Source of the DNA: Colocasia esculenta
Lineage: Eukaryota; Streptophyta; Magnoliopsida; Alismatales; Araceae
Reading direction: 5' to 3'
Assembly (NCBI GenBank): GCA_014218235.1
Contig: CM024755.1
Location: forward strand, 39,576,713 to 39,640,712
DNA length: 64,000 bases
Shown: one piece after another, positions 12,114-23,880 of the stretch
Position numbering within the stretch: position 1 is the first letter of the stretch
Layout of the letters: each line of letters starts with the position of its first letter
The notes under the pieces: model-generated
Databases searched by the model: none
Seen by the model: the letters and a program-made list of their open reading frames with translations, nothing else
What the model was told of the DNA's origin: nothing
Position numbers and translations under genes: made by a program

Positions 12114-15100
12114 TCAAAATTCAAATGACACAAGGAAAGAAGACTCACCAAAGAGGTACGGAAACTGCTCGCGCATTTCATCCTCCCGCTCCCATGTCGA
12201 CTCACCACTGGAGTGCCGCTGCCACGCAACACGAACTAAAGGGATAGCCTTGTTCCTCAACCTCTGAACTCGGAGATCCTCAATGTGCAACGGAAACTCT
12301 GGTACAGTCAACACTGGAGTCACCTCAGACCACTCTGCACTCTGCAGAACGTGAGACTCGTCAGAAAGGTACCTCCGAAGCATCGACACGTGGAACACGT
12401 CGTGCACTGCTGCCAACTCTGACGGAAGCTCAAGTCTGTACGCCAAACCTCCGACACGCTCAGAAATGGTAAAAGGCCCAATAAAGCGAGGACTCAACTT
12501 TCCACGCTTACCGAACCTCACCACTCCCTTCATAGGAGACACACGAACAAACACCTGGTCTCCTACCTGAAACTCGAGCGGTCGTCTGCGCTGATCTGCA
12601 TAACTCTTCTGCCGACTCTGAGCTGACTGAAGTCTCTGTCTCACAAGCTGAACTACCTCAACTGACTGCTGAACCAACTCCGGCCCGTGACAACTCGCTC
12701 GCCAACCTCGAACCAGTCAAGAGGAGTGCGACACGGTCGTCCGTACAAAGCCTCATATGGTGCCAACCGATACTGGAGTGATAACTATTATTATATGCAA
12801 ACTCGACCAATGGCAAGTGAACTGTCCACGACCCCTGCCACTCCAGGAAACAAGCTCTAAGCATGTCCTCCAAAGTCTGGATAGTCCGCTCTGACTGACC
12901 ATCTGACTGAGGGTGGTAGGCGGAACTAAAAGCCAACTCTGTCCCCAAAGCTCTCTGGAAACTGCGCCAGAACCCAGAAGTGAAGCGAGGATCCCTGTCT
13001 GACACAATAGAGATCGGCACTCCATGCAAAAAAACAATCCGCTCTACGTACAACGCGGTCAACCTACTCACACCCCAACTAGTCCTGACAGGCAAGAATC
13101 TGGCAGTCTTCGTCAATCTGTCCACAAGAACCCAAATGCTATCAAAACCTCCAGCTATCCTCGGCAAACCACAAACAAAGTCAGTCGTCACGTGGTCCCA
13201 CTTCCACATCGGAATCTCTAACGGCTGCACAAGTCCTCCTGGACGCTGATGTTCGGCCTTCACCTGCTGACAGACCAAACACCTAGCAACAAAAGCCGCT
13301 ATGTCTCTCTTCATCCCAGGCCACCAAAACTGACGTCTCAACCTGTGATACATCTTGGTCGCCCCTGGATGAATAGAGTACCTGGAACCATGTGCCTCCT
13401 GCAACACAACTCTCCTGATAGACTCCTCAACAGGAACATAGAGTCTATCTCGGAACCTAACAGTCCCGTCCTCGCAAAGCTCAACCTCTGGGAGAAGCAA
13501 CACACTGTGCAACTCGGGATCTGCCTGCTGAGCCTCAGCAACCTGTCTCACAACTGCGGGAGCTGCTAACAAACTGCCCAACACACACTGACGACGACTG
13601 GACGAAACTCTGAAAGATCCCTCTGTCGCAGACTGCCACAACTGCCACTCTCTAAGCATCAGATGACTCATCTGTGCTTTCCTACTCAAGGCATCTGCAA
13701 CTACATTCGCCTTTCCAGGCTTATACTCAATGCTGAAATCATAGTCTTTCAGATATTCCATCCATCGACGCTGCCTCATATTCAGATCCCTCTGAGAAAA
13801 CACATATCTCAAACTCTGGTGGTCGGTACGGACTACAAAACTCACTCCGTACAGGTAAAGACGCCAAATCCGCAAAGCAAACACCACAGCTGCAAGCTCT
13901 AGGTCGTGGGTCGGGTAACTCTCCTCGTGGGGCTTAAGCTGGCGAGACGCATAAGCCACCACTCGGCCTTGCTGCATCAAGACCGCACCCAAACCAACAC
14001 CTGAAGCATCTGTGCAAACCTCAAAACCCTCCTCACCTGAAGGTAAGGCAAGAACTGGCGCCGACGTAAGCAGTCGCTTCAACTCTATGAAGCTCTGCTC
14101 ACACTGCTCCGACCACAAAAACGGAACTCCCTTTCTCGTCAACCGAGTCAAGGGTGCAGCAACCTGAGAAAAATCTCGAACAAACCTGCGGTAGTAACCT
14201 GCCAAACCCAGAAAGCTACGAATCTCAGACACAGATCTGGGACTCTCCCACTGCAAAACTGCCTCAACCTTCGCTGGATCCACAGAAACTCCCTCACCTG
14301 AGATCACGTGCCCCAAAAAGTGAACCTGTTGTAGCCAAAACTCACACTTACTAAGTTTGGCATACAACTGGTGCTCTCGCAAGGTCTGCAACACGATCCT
14401 CAGGTGCTCGGCGTGCTCCTCCTCCGAAACGGAGTACACCAGAATGTCGTCAACAAACACTACGACAAACCGGTCCAAGAACTGGTGGAACACCCGGTGC
14501 ATCAGATCCATGAAGGCCGCTGGAGCATTGGTGAGCCCAAACGGCATCACCAAAAACTCAAAGTGTCCATATCTGGTCCGAAAAGCAGTCCTCTCAATGT
14601 CCGAATCTCTAATCCGCAACTGATAGTAGCCCGACCTCAAGTCAATCTTCGAGAAGACACGAGCAGACTGAAGCTGATCAAAGAGATCATCAATCCTAGG
14701 CAAAGGATACCTATTCTTGATGGTCACTTGATTTAGCTTCCTATAATCAATACACAACCTCAGGCTACCATCCTTCTTTCGGACAAACAAAACAGGTGAC
14801 CCCCACGGAGAAAAGCTAGGACGAATATAGCCCTTCTCCAACAACTCCTCAAGCTGCCTCTTCAACTCCCTCAACTCTGCTGGTGCCATACGGTACGGTG
14901 CCTGCGCAAAAGGTAAAGTGCCAGGAACCAACTCTACAGTAAACTCAATCTCTCTCTCTGGTGGAAGACCAGGCAACTCTTCCGGAAAAACATCCGGAAA
15001 CTCACACACTACGGGAATGTCTCCCACTCCCGAGGCAATCTGGTCAAGAGTCACTGCAGAAACTAGGAAACCCTGACAACCAGAAGCAAGTAACCTCCCT

Positions 15101-15681
15101 GCCCTCAAAGCAGAAACTAAAAAGCGAGAAGTAAGAGGTACAATACCCTGGAAGTAGAACGCCGTTGCTCCAGGTATCCGCAAGTGCACCCTCTTCTTCT
15201 GGAAATCCATCACTGCACCATACCGTTCTAACCAGTCCATACCCAAAATCACATCATAGTCATGTAACTGCAAGGCAAACAGACGGGCTGACAACAACTG
15301 ATCCTGCAACTGCACAGGTACCTCCTCGAGACAGTAGGACGTAAGGACAAAGTCCCCTGTCGGCAACTCTACTGCTAACTCAACAGACTCTCCCGAACTC
15401 AACTCTCCAAGGGAGTCTAAAAAGTCCTCAGACACAAAAGAGTGAGAGGCACCAGAATCAAACAAGACTCTAGCTGCACAACCAAAAACTGAAACAGTAC
15501 CTTCCACCAGGTGAGCTGCCTCCGCGTCTGCACGAGTCAAGTGAGTAACACGACCTCTACCTCTCGACCCACCAGAACTCTGGTCTGCTGACGCTGCTGC
15601 ACAGGTGCCTGCTGCTGCTGCTGCTGCACTCGAGGCTGTGACTGGGTCTGCTGCTGCGGCACACGAGGTAGCAAAGGACAA
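12114..15681 (-). pseudogene. Chromovirus B pol (PR-RT-RNase H-IN-chromodomain)
   Basis: The longest frame (12658-15681, 1007 residues) carries the whole enzyme set. Protease DSG is at ~75-77; RT has IDLRSGYYQL ~346 and FVDD ~409-412; RNase H acidic residues are at ~558, 595, 620 and 663. Integrase has an HHCC finger (His ~764/771, Cys ~801/804) and a D,D35E core (~834, 895, 931). A one-base deletion near 12765 (element A has an extra base) shifts the frame; the last 187 codons (12114-12677) hold the integrase C-terminus and a chromodomain-like motif (VRVAWQRHSSGESTWE). The first ~35 residues are out-of-frame gag sequence. The enzymes would be cut in two unless the shift is a sequencing error. 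Confidence 0.92.
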
Positions 15682-16746
15682 TCTCGCGCCATGTGACCCA
15701 TCTGGTCACACCGGTAACACTGACCAGCAAAAGTACGTTGTACCTGCTGCGAAGGCTGTCTGTCGGCTGCTGAACACTCCCAACCGACTGCTGCCTCTGC
15801 TCTGCCTGCCTCCTATCACGCCGAAACTTCCTCCGAGATCCTGACTTCGCCGTCGTCCCAGTAGAAGTGGACGCGTAGGAAGTCGCAGTCCTCGGGGTCG
15901 TCTGCACAATACCCTGCTGCTGGTGAGGCTGAGAAGGAACTACCTGCGTCTGAACCTCTGCACTCCGAGCACGAGTCCGCAAGGTGTCTGCCTCCAACGC
16001 TGCCGCTGTCTGATAGGCCGCATCCAAGTCTGTGACACGAGCAACTATCAGCGCCTGCCTGAGCTCTGGCCTCAAGCCTCTCACGAACTGCTGAGTCCTC
16101 AAACCCTCATCTCCTATAATCTGCGGAGCATAACGCCCTAGCTCTACAAATCTTGCCCTATACTGCACCACAGTAGAGTCCCTCTGCTGCAAGTCCAGGA
16201 ACTGGTACAACCTCTCTGTCCGGACGTAAGTAGGACAGAAGGCTCTCTCAAAAGAAACAACAAACTCCTGCCACGGAATCTGCCTAAGTGGGCGAGACTG
16301 AAAAGTAGTCTCCCACTCAGCGGACCACCAAGTCAACGCCTGCGCCTGCAACTGGTAACTGGCTAGCAGCACTCGCTCCTCTGGAACACACTCCATGGAA
16401 CGAAAAGTCCACTCCACTGCATCTAACCATGCTCGCGCTACATCTGGATCAGGCTGGCCCAAAAACTGAGGAGGCTGAAACTGCAAGAACTCCCTCAACA
16501 CCCTCCCAGTACCACCCTGGGGTACCGGCGCGTCACGGTGCTGAGCAACAAACTGAGCCATCCCCTCGAGAAATCGAGTCATGTCCAATCCCTGAGCTAC
16601 CTGAGGTGGAGGTGGCAGCGGCGGAACAATACCACTATGTGCGTCCTGTGGCAAAGGCTGCTCTGCTGAGGTGGCGGAGCATCTCCAACCTCCTGACGAG
16701 TCGCCTGCTCGGCTACTCCCTCTCTAGGACGTCGCCTAGGCACCAT
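15557..16746 (-). pseudogene. Chromovirus B gag
   Basis: The gag start is the ATG at 16746 (M-V-P-R-R-R-P), equivalent to MAPRRRP in A and C. Compared with A, one base is missing near 16660, one near 15760 and one near 15580. The core gag domain (AWLDAVEWTFRSMECVPEER) reads well between the first two, but the CCHC knuckle (CYRCDQMGHMARDC in A) lies beyond the second shift and is out of frame. Three single-base losses in ~1.2 kb contrast with the single one in the 3.5-kb pol. Confidence 0.85.
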
Positions 16747-16898
16747 AGAACTACACACAGAACAAAATACACATATAAATACACTAACTAACTCCGGGCT
16801 ACATAGCTAGATAGATAGCAAGCTACAGCTGTAGCTGTACTCTTTATACTCTGAGTCTACATGATAAGTATTTTCTTATATATATCTCATCAGACCAG

Positions 16899-16910
16899 GC
16901 TCTGATACCA
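16899..16910 (-). promoter_or_regulatory. Primer-binding site, chromovirus B
   Basis: TGGTATCAGAGC on the minus strand next to the 5' LTR; complementary to initiator-Met tRNA as in A and C. Confidence 0.8.
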
Positions 16911-16913
16911 AAC

Positions 16914-18762
16914 TGTAACGACCCAGAATCCGCATTACCAGTAACAACCAGTAACCCGAATTCTGACCCGCTAACCCACGAGACAAGCTCGGAAGGGTAG
17001 GAAGTGAAAGCCCGAGGAGACTATATGTAAGAAGATACACACCATGCAAAGCAGTAAAATTCCACTATAAACGGAATATATATAACTCAGAGTCTGAGCA
17101 AAGTACAGAGTACAGAAGTACAACAAAAAGGTACTACTCACTGCAGCTAAGGAGCACCAACAGCGGAGTGGCTAGACTCGCCTGGAACGGGAGTCGACGA
17201 AGACCCACCTGAAAGGGAAGGGAGTGAGTCTCAAGAAAAGAGACCCAGTAGGGAAAAGTAACCCCACCGGCAACTGAACTAAAGTGCGAAAAGTAAAAAC
17301 TGAAAGTAAGTACACGTCGCACCACAACACAAAACTGTAAACCACGCGGCTCAGTAGCACACACTCACACACACAGCAAGTAGGACTCAGCTAGGGTCTG
17401 TGGCTCGGCGTCCCGTCACCATAGAGGCTCTCAACCCCAGCCACGTGTGCACACTACAGACGCTCTCTCTCGCGTCTGGTCCACGAACGGTTTGTCTCCT
17501 ACGCTTGACCCTAGCGGTAGAGAAGGGGCTCCACGGAGACCGGCTCAAAACCACCAAAAGGAGAACGCACAGGACAGAGTCGCACTCGGCGTCCTGGCTC
17601 ACTAGCGGGGAACAACCACACACTAGTCATCTAGACGGAGTCGCACCCACGCCTAGGTAACACAACAGAAACGGGTACACGGTAACGCAACGCGCGTACA
17701 ACAGACGGAACACACTCAACGTCTGAAACCCGATACAGTAAGTAAACACCTCGTGTCACAACTAGTCTCTCATGCGCACAAGTAGAGTCACACTCTAAGC
17801 TTGGCTCACATGTGCTATTAGGGCGGACATCACATGTCAATCGCCTCTAAACACACAACTCAAGCCTGCTGGGAGACAGGAGATTAACGGCCATATCGAT
17901 TGCCGCCAACATGAGGTAAACGGCACTCACCATGTCGTTTATCCTGATTAAATGGCAATCGACCTTGTCGTTTAAATCACCCCTAAAGATCTCAACGTCA
18001 ACAGATGTGGACGTTGATCTCTTCAGTCCCCTAAACCCAGAACTGAACCGAATCAGTTCAGATGGGCAGAAAAACTCAATACAACTTCGACTGATGGAGG
18101 GAAACACTTCCTCTCATTAGTCTAAACTACCAGAACATCAAATTTAGACCGTCTAACACCTAGATTGTCCAAACCACCCTCAATTCCGGCATGATATAAC
18201 CCAAACCCTAAACCATGATTTGCACATCAATTCAGTTAATTGGACATGCTGGTTTGCTGGGGAAGGTTATAGGGGTTAAGTCCCTACCTCAGAATGCCTT
18301 AAGAATCCCCAAACAGCCACTAATCGCGCCAGATTCCCCCGAAGACTCCGCGCGAATCACACCAAAATCTCGCGTTTCCCGCCCGATCAAGCAACGCCAC
18401 ACGATCCAGGGGCTTCCCACGAGCTCAAATCACCCAACAGAAGCTGCGGGAATCAAGAAAAGCAAAGGTGGAGGGAAGGAGAGGAAAAGAGAAAGATGGG
18501 TTCTGCTCTCGGGCTGCCCTATTTCAACAGGACTGATTAGTCGACGTCAACCTCTCTGGTCGCCAACTGAACCGCCAACAGACTGACGTCCAGATCCCAT
18601 GTCGTTGAGTTCAATATCAGACGTCCACATCGCTGGACGCTGACCCTGACTCAACGGCAAGCCTTGGCCGTCAACCCTAAGTCAACGACAATGGTCTTGT
18701 TATCGACCACACAGAACCACTACAGACCCAATAAGGTTCCACTAAAAACCCGAAACCTTACA
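16914..18762 (-). repeat. 5' LTR of chromovirus B (1849 bp)
   Basis: Runs on the minus strand from TGTAAGGTTTCGGG (18762) to GGGTCGTTACA (16914). It is followed on the plus strand by the TSD GACCA and then the resumed integrase frame of A. Confidence 0.92.
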
Positions 18763-19848
18763 GACCATGTGACGACTGACTTTGTTTGTGGTTTGCCGAG
18801 GACAGCTGGAGGTTTTGATAGCATTTGGGTTCTTGTGGACAGATTGACGAAGACTGCCAGATTTTTGCCTGTCAGGACTAGTTTGGGTGTGAGTAGGTTG
18901 GCCGCGTTGTACGTAGAGCGGATTGTTCCTTTGCATGGAGTGCCGATCTCTATTGTGTCAGACAGGGATCCTCGCTTCACTTCTGGATTCTGGCGCAGTT
19001 TCCAGAGAGCTTTTGGGACAGAGTTGGCTTTTAGTTCCGCCTACCACCCTCAGTCAGACGGTCAGTCAGAGCGGACTATCCAGACTTTGGAGGACATGCT
19101 TAGAGCTTGTTGCCTGGAGTGGCAGGGGTCGTGGACAGTTCACTTACCGTTGGTCGAGTTCGCATATAATAATAGTTATCACTCCAGTATCGGTTTGGCA
19201 CCATATGAGGCTTTGTACGGACGACCGTGTCGCACTCCTCTTGACTGGTTCGAGGTTGGCGAGCGAGTTGTCACGGGGCCGGAGTTGGTTCAGCAGTCAG
19301 TTGAGGTAGTTCAGCTTGTGAGACAGAGGCTTCAGACAGCTCAGAGTCGGCAAAAGAGTTATGCAGATCAGCGCAGACGACCGCTCGAGTTTCAGGTAGG
19401 AGACCAGGTATTTGTTCGTGTGTCTCCTATGAAGGGAGTGGTGAGGTTCGGTAAGCGTGGAAAGTTGAGTCCTCGCTTTATTGGGCCTTTCACCATTTCT
19501 GAGCGTGTCGGAGGTTTGGCGTATAGACTTGAGCTTCCGTCAGAGTTGGCAGCAGTGCACGACGTGTTCCACGTGTCGATGCTTCGGAGGTACCTTTCTG
19601 ACGAGTCTCACGTTCTGCAGAGTGCAGAGTGGTCTGAGGTGACTCCAGTGTTGACTGTACCAGAGTTTCCGTTGCACATTGAGGATCGCCGAGTTCAGAG
19701 GTTGAGGAACAAGGCAATCCCTTTAGTTCGTGTTGCGTGGCAGCGGCACTCCGGTGGTGAGTCGACATGGGAGCGGGAGGACGAAATGCGCGAGCAGTTT
19801 CCGTACCTCTTTGGTGAGTCTTCTTTCTTTATGTTGTTTGAATTTTGA
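18763..19848 (+). pseudogene. Chromovirus A pol: integrase core and chromodomain-like tail
   Basis: The frame resumes after B with DHVTTDFVCGLP (first catalytic Asp), then SDRDPRFTSGFW (second Asp) and QSERTIQTLEDM (Glu). The GPF-type integrase C-terminus (SPRFIGPFTISERVG) follows, then LRRYLSDESHVL and a chromodomain-like end (VRVAWQRHSGGESTWE). The stop is at 19846-19848, followed by a polypurine tract and LTR. The apparent N-terminal extension in this frame comes from element B's LTR and is not part of the protein. This segment itself has no stop. Confidence 0.9.
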
Positions 19849-19875
19849 GGGCAAAATTCCTTAAGGGGGGAGGGC

Positions 19876-21727
19876 TGTAAGGTCTCGGGTCTTTAGTGGA
19901 TCCTTATTGGGTCTGTAGTGGTTCTGTGTGGTCGACGACAAGACCATTGTCGTTGACTTGGGGTTGACGGCCAGGGATTGCCGTTGAGTTAGAGTCAGCG
20001 TCCAGAGATGTGGACGTTTGATATTGAACTCAACGACATGTGATCTGGACGTTAGTCTGTTGGCGGTTCAGTAGGCGACCAGAGATGTGGACGTCGACTA
20101 ACCAGTCCTGTTGAAATAGGGCAGCCCGAGAGCAGAACCTATCTTTCTCCTTTCCTCTCCTTCCCTCCACCTTTGCTTTTCTTGAGTTCCGCAGCTCCTG
20201 TTGGGTGATTTGAGCTCGTGGGAAGCCCCTGGATCGTGTGGCGTTGCTTGATCGGGCGGGAAACGCGTGGTTTTGGTGTGATTCGCACGGAGTCTTCGGG
20301 GGAATCCGGCGCAATTAGTGGCTGTTTGGGGATTCTTAAGGCATTCTGAGGTAGGGACTTAACCCCTATAACCTTCCCCAGCAAACCAGCATGTCCAATT
20401 AAGTGAATTGGTGTGCAAATTATGGTTTAGGGTTTGGGTTATATCATGCCGGGATTTTGGGTAAATTGGACAATCTAGGTGTTAGAATGTTTGTTTCTGA
20501 CGTTCTGGTAGTGTGGATTGATGAGAGGATGTGTTTCCCTCCATCAGTCGGAATGTTATTGAGTTTTGCTGCCCATTTGAACTGATTCGGTTCAGTTCTG
20601 GGTTTAGGGGACTGAAGATATCAACGTCCACATCTATTGACGTTGAGATCTTCAGGGTGATTTAAACGACAAGGTCGATTGCCGTTTAATCAGGATAAAC
20701 GACATGGTGAGTGCCGTTTACCTCATATTGGCGGCAATCGATGTGGCCGTTAATCTCCTGTCTCCCAGCAGACTTGAGTTGTGTGTTTAGAGGCAATTGA
20801 CATGTGATGTCCGCCCTAATAGCACATGTGAGCCAGGCTTAGAGTGTGACTTTGCTTGTGCGCATGAGAGACTAGTTGTGACTCGAGGTGTTTACTTAGT
20901 GTACGGGGTTTCAGACGTTGAGTGTGTTCCGTCTGTTGTACGCGCGTTGCGTTACCGTGTACCCGTTTCTGTTGTGTTACCTAGGCGTGGGTGCGACTCC
21001 GTCTAGGCGACTAGCGTGTGGTTGTCCTCCGCCAGTGAGCCAGGACACCGAGTGCGACTCTGTCTTGTGCGTACTCCTTGTGGTGGTTTTGAGCCGGTCT
21101 CCGTGGAGCCCCTTCTCTACCGCTAGGGTCAAGCGTAGGGGAAAAACCGGTCGTGGACCAGACGCGAGAGAGAGCGTCTGTAGTGTGCACATGTGGCTGG
21201 GGTTGAGAGCCTTTGTGGTGACGGGACGCCGAGCCACAGACCCTAGCTGAGTCCTACTTGTTGTGTGTGTGAGTGTGTGTTACTGAGCCGCGAGGTTTAC
21301 AGTTTTGTGTGTTGTGGTGCGACGTGTACTTACTTTCAGTTTTTACTTTCCGCACTTTAGTTCAGTTGCCGGTGGAGTTACTTTTCCCTACTGGGTCTCT
21401 TTTCTTGAGACTCACTCCCTTCCCTTTCAAGTGGGTCTTCGTCGACTCCCGTTCCAGGCGAGTCTAGCCACTCCGGTGTTGGTGCTCCGTAGCTGTAGTG
21501 AGTAGTACCTTTTTGTTGTACTTATGTACTCTGTACTTTGTTCAGACTCTGAGGTTGTATATGATATGTTCATATAGTGAAATTTACTACTTTGCGTGGT
21601 GTGTATCTTCTTACATATAGTCTCCTCGGACTTTCACTTCCTACCCTTCCGAGCTTGTCTCGTGGGTTAGCGGGTCAGAATTCGGGTTATTGGTTGTTAC
21701 TGGCAATGCGGATTCTGGGTCGTTACA
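19876..21727 (+). repeat. 3' LTR of chromovirus A (1852 bp)
   Basis: Starts TGTAAGGTCTCGGG after the polypurine tract (about 19859-19875) and ends GGGTCGTTACA, followed by TSD GAGAA (21728-21732). It pairs with the inverted 5' LTR at 3448-5300. The hairpin with stem arms CTGAAGATATCAACGTC and GACGTTGAGATCTTCAG lies at about 20610-20655. Confidence 0.92.
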
Positions 21728-22602
21728 GAGAACCTGGTGACCGGCCAGATCGGGAGTGGGGAAGAGGGAGGGAAGTGGGAAGCACGTGTCACCACCAGGT
21801 TGGTGACTTATGGGCTTCAGTCCTCCCGGGTGGCGAGAGGATCCGGACTCCAGCCTATGATCCCCCAAGAAGATGAGCTAGGGTGTTAATTTGCCGCCTG
21901 CTGCACCATGTTGTCGTCTGCCATTTCCCATGTAAAGGGCTCGTTCTCGGCACGCGGCGACATGCAAGAATGCAAACACGTACGATGTTTGCTAGTTCTC
22001 ATCATCTAAACAAAACACACATGCACACATAGATGAATCCTTCTCCACACACGACGACATTTGAAAGTAGCTACACGATGTTTGCCAATTCTTGTGATTT
22101 GAAGAATAGAGAGAAGAATAGAGAGATGAAGAGCGACGTCGTCCAACATCTCCTTGCAAACGGATGAGGAGCGACAAGTAATTCATTACGTAGTGACTGA
22201 GGGGGTGGATTAGGCTGCCACTTGAAATTGTTACCTTGGATCCATAACACCCTCTCCGGCTTTGGCATTGGAAGAGAGAGAGAGAGTGTGAGTGAGACGC
22301 AAAGAGAGAAAGGGGTGCATAGGGGGGGAGTACTTGAGGGGAGAGAGAGAACAAGACAGACAAAGAAAGAGGGTGAAGTAGAGGTGAGAGAGAAGAATGT
22401 GTTAGAGGGGTTTTCACTTCCGACACCAGCAATGAGAGAGGAGAGAGAGAGAGATATAGAGAGAAGGTTGCGCGGCAGGGAGAGAGAGAGCGAAATATAT
22501 AGAGAGAGAGGGGGGTTAGGAGGGGGAGAGAATTGGAAGTGTCTCCCTCCGCGGTGAGAGAGAGAGATGGATGGCTAGAGAGATTAAAAATAATATTTTT
22601 AT
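21728..22602. other. Flank with PME-related repeat and GA-rich tract
   Basis: 21731-21860 is a diverged copy of 5607-5740, beginning AACCTGGTGACCGGCC in both. 22260-22570 is a purine-rich GAGA microsatellite-like tract. Open frames across it are low-complexity and not supported as genes. Confidence 0.55.
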
Positions 22603-22759
22603 AAATTAATTAAGAGTTTTTATCGGATGTTTGATTTAATTTTTAATCTCTGACGGAATTGTAATTCATTATAGTAAGTGTTATCTCTTGTTACAGTATA
22701 TGTTATATTATGTTACAGTAATGACTTCTTTGTTATAGTCAGAAACTCCTAATTAATTT
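22603..22759. mobile_element. 157-bp MULE-related MITE, copy 1
   Basis: Ends are inverted: AAATTAATTA at the left and TAATTAATTT at the right. The interior resembles the reverse complement of the MITE at 44719-44875, which is also 157 bp. The terminal AATTAATT...CCT.TCAG pattern matches the outer end of the MULE TIRs here, and two GTTACAGTA motifs remain inside. I see no clear TSD. Confidence 0.7.
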
Positions 22760-23880
22760 ACCTAATAATAAATAATAAGTTAACTATTTTTTTTAACTTA
22801 TTTGTAGTTGAGTTAAATAGATGAAATGATATTACATGAACATATATAATATTTTCTTTGGTTTGAATAGTAGACAATTTATTAATCAAAATTTGAGAAT
22901 ATATTATTGACTATAATTTTAGTAAAATATATAAATAATTTTCTCTAAAATTATTTGTCATACAGTAAGAAGATATGGAAGATAATAAATACTTCTGCCA
23001 ATAAACAAGTTATAACCAATGCAAAGTTGTCTATATCGTGTGTATCGATCCACGTAAATTTTTTTTTTTGACACGATTTGAATAAAAAAATATTATATTA
23101 ATTGATCGATCAAAAATATCAAGTTGATTGACCGTTTCGATCTCTCTTTGAAGACTGTGAGATCTAGATGTCAAATTGTCATTCCTATAAAAATTGATGG
23201 ATCGATAAAAAAAAATTGATAGATTAATTTTAAATTTTGATCTGATCAATATCTGAAAATATTCAGTAAATAAATCGATCAATTTTAAGTTCAACAAACC
23301 GACGATAACCGAGGATGCTTGAACTCGTTAATATCTTGACACATATCGGATCCCATCTGCCCAGAAACTACAAATATTATATCCGCCAGCTGCCGAGTTG
23401 CGTACTGCAAGACCACGTGGGGTCGCCACACAATGTGACGTCCAGTCCCGCTACGTGCTAAAACACGCTCCCCTAGTTCCCGCTCTTTCTCCGGCGCCCT
23501 CGCCGCGTACGAAAGTTCGTATATTACCGAACGGGCCCCCGTCTGAGTCCACAATTACAGACCATGCCCCGCACGACCGGGCGGCCGGCTGCCAGGGTTC
23601 GTTTAACTGGCGTAAGTTGGGAGGGTTGGTGGTGATGAGCATGTGGAGTGGGTGGACCACTTTTGTTTTACGCAATTAATTAGTCGTTTTTAAAAGCAAG
23701 TGCATCTTGCTTTCCACTTTGGAGTTTATTAAGTAAGATTTTAGGGCCAAAGTTACGCGTTTTACTTTGGATTTTGACAAGTACAAGAAAATGGCCTTGG
23801 ATTTATTTTACACAATTTAAGTGTTGTCTTTCCCCTTCCTTATTAGATAATTAGGTGTGGTGGCTGTTTTCTGCCAACTA
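22760..23880. other. Intergenic DNA, AT-rich then a GC-rich patch
   Basis: 22760-23290 is AT-rich with no gene. 23390-23620 is unusually GC-rich for this neighbourhood but carries no convincing ORF or RNA; it may belong to the same old LTR element as the next feature. Confidence 0.45.

Larger units (their letters stand above)
10239..18762 (-). mobile_element. Chromovirus B, complete 8.5-kb Ty3-gypsy element nested in A
   Basis: Full-length element on the minus strand with two LTRs (10239-12086 as 3' LTR, 16914-18762 as 5' LTR), PBS 16899-16910, gag, pol and polypurine tract (12087-12104). The 5-bp TSD is GACCA on both sides. Its LTRs are very similar to each other and to those of A, so it is a younger copy of the same family that landed in A's integrase. 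The C-terminal chromodomain-like region and pol order (PR-RT-RH-IN) put it in the chromovirus branch, probably Del/Tekay. Confidence 0.93.
9052..21727 (+). mobile_element. Chromovirus A, 3' half, interrupted by chromovirus B
   Basis: This is the plus-strand remainder of element A: RT end, RNase H and integrase start (9052-10238), then the whole of element B, then integrase core and chromodomain-like tail (18763-19848), polypurine tract (about 19859-19875) and 3' LTR (19876-21727). The B insertion duplicated GACCA (10234-10238 and 18763-18767). The 3' LTR is followed by GAGAA, the same TSD as at the inverted 5' half. Confidence 0.88.

Noticed and set aside
15557..15681. Alternative gag or pol starts in B such as MSFATSCAAAADP
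   Set aside because: This stretch is out-of-frame gag sequence after a one-base deletion; comparison with A and C shows the true reading.
18664..18762. N-terminal extension of the integrase frame beginning MAVNPKSTTMV
   Set aside because: These bases belong to the LTR of element B; the fusion is an accident of the nested insertion.
22222..22557. 111-codon frame rich in Arg/Glu
   Set aside because: It is a GAGA-rich low-complexity tract; both strands are open because of composition.
23398..23679. GC-rich patch as a gene or CpG-type promoter
   Set aside because: Frames on both strands lack any family features; it may be part of an old LTR element.
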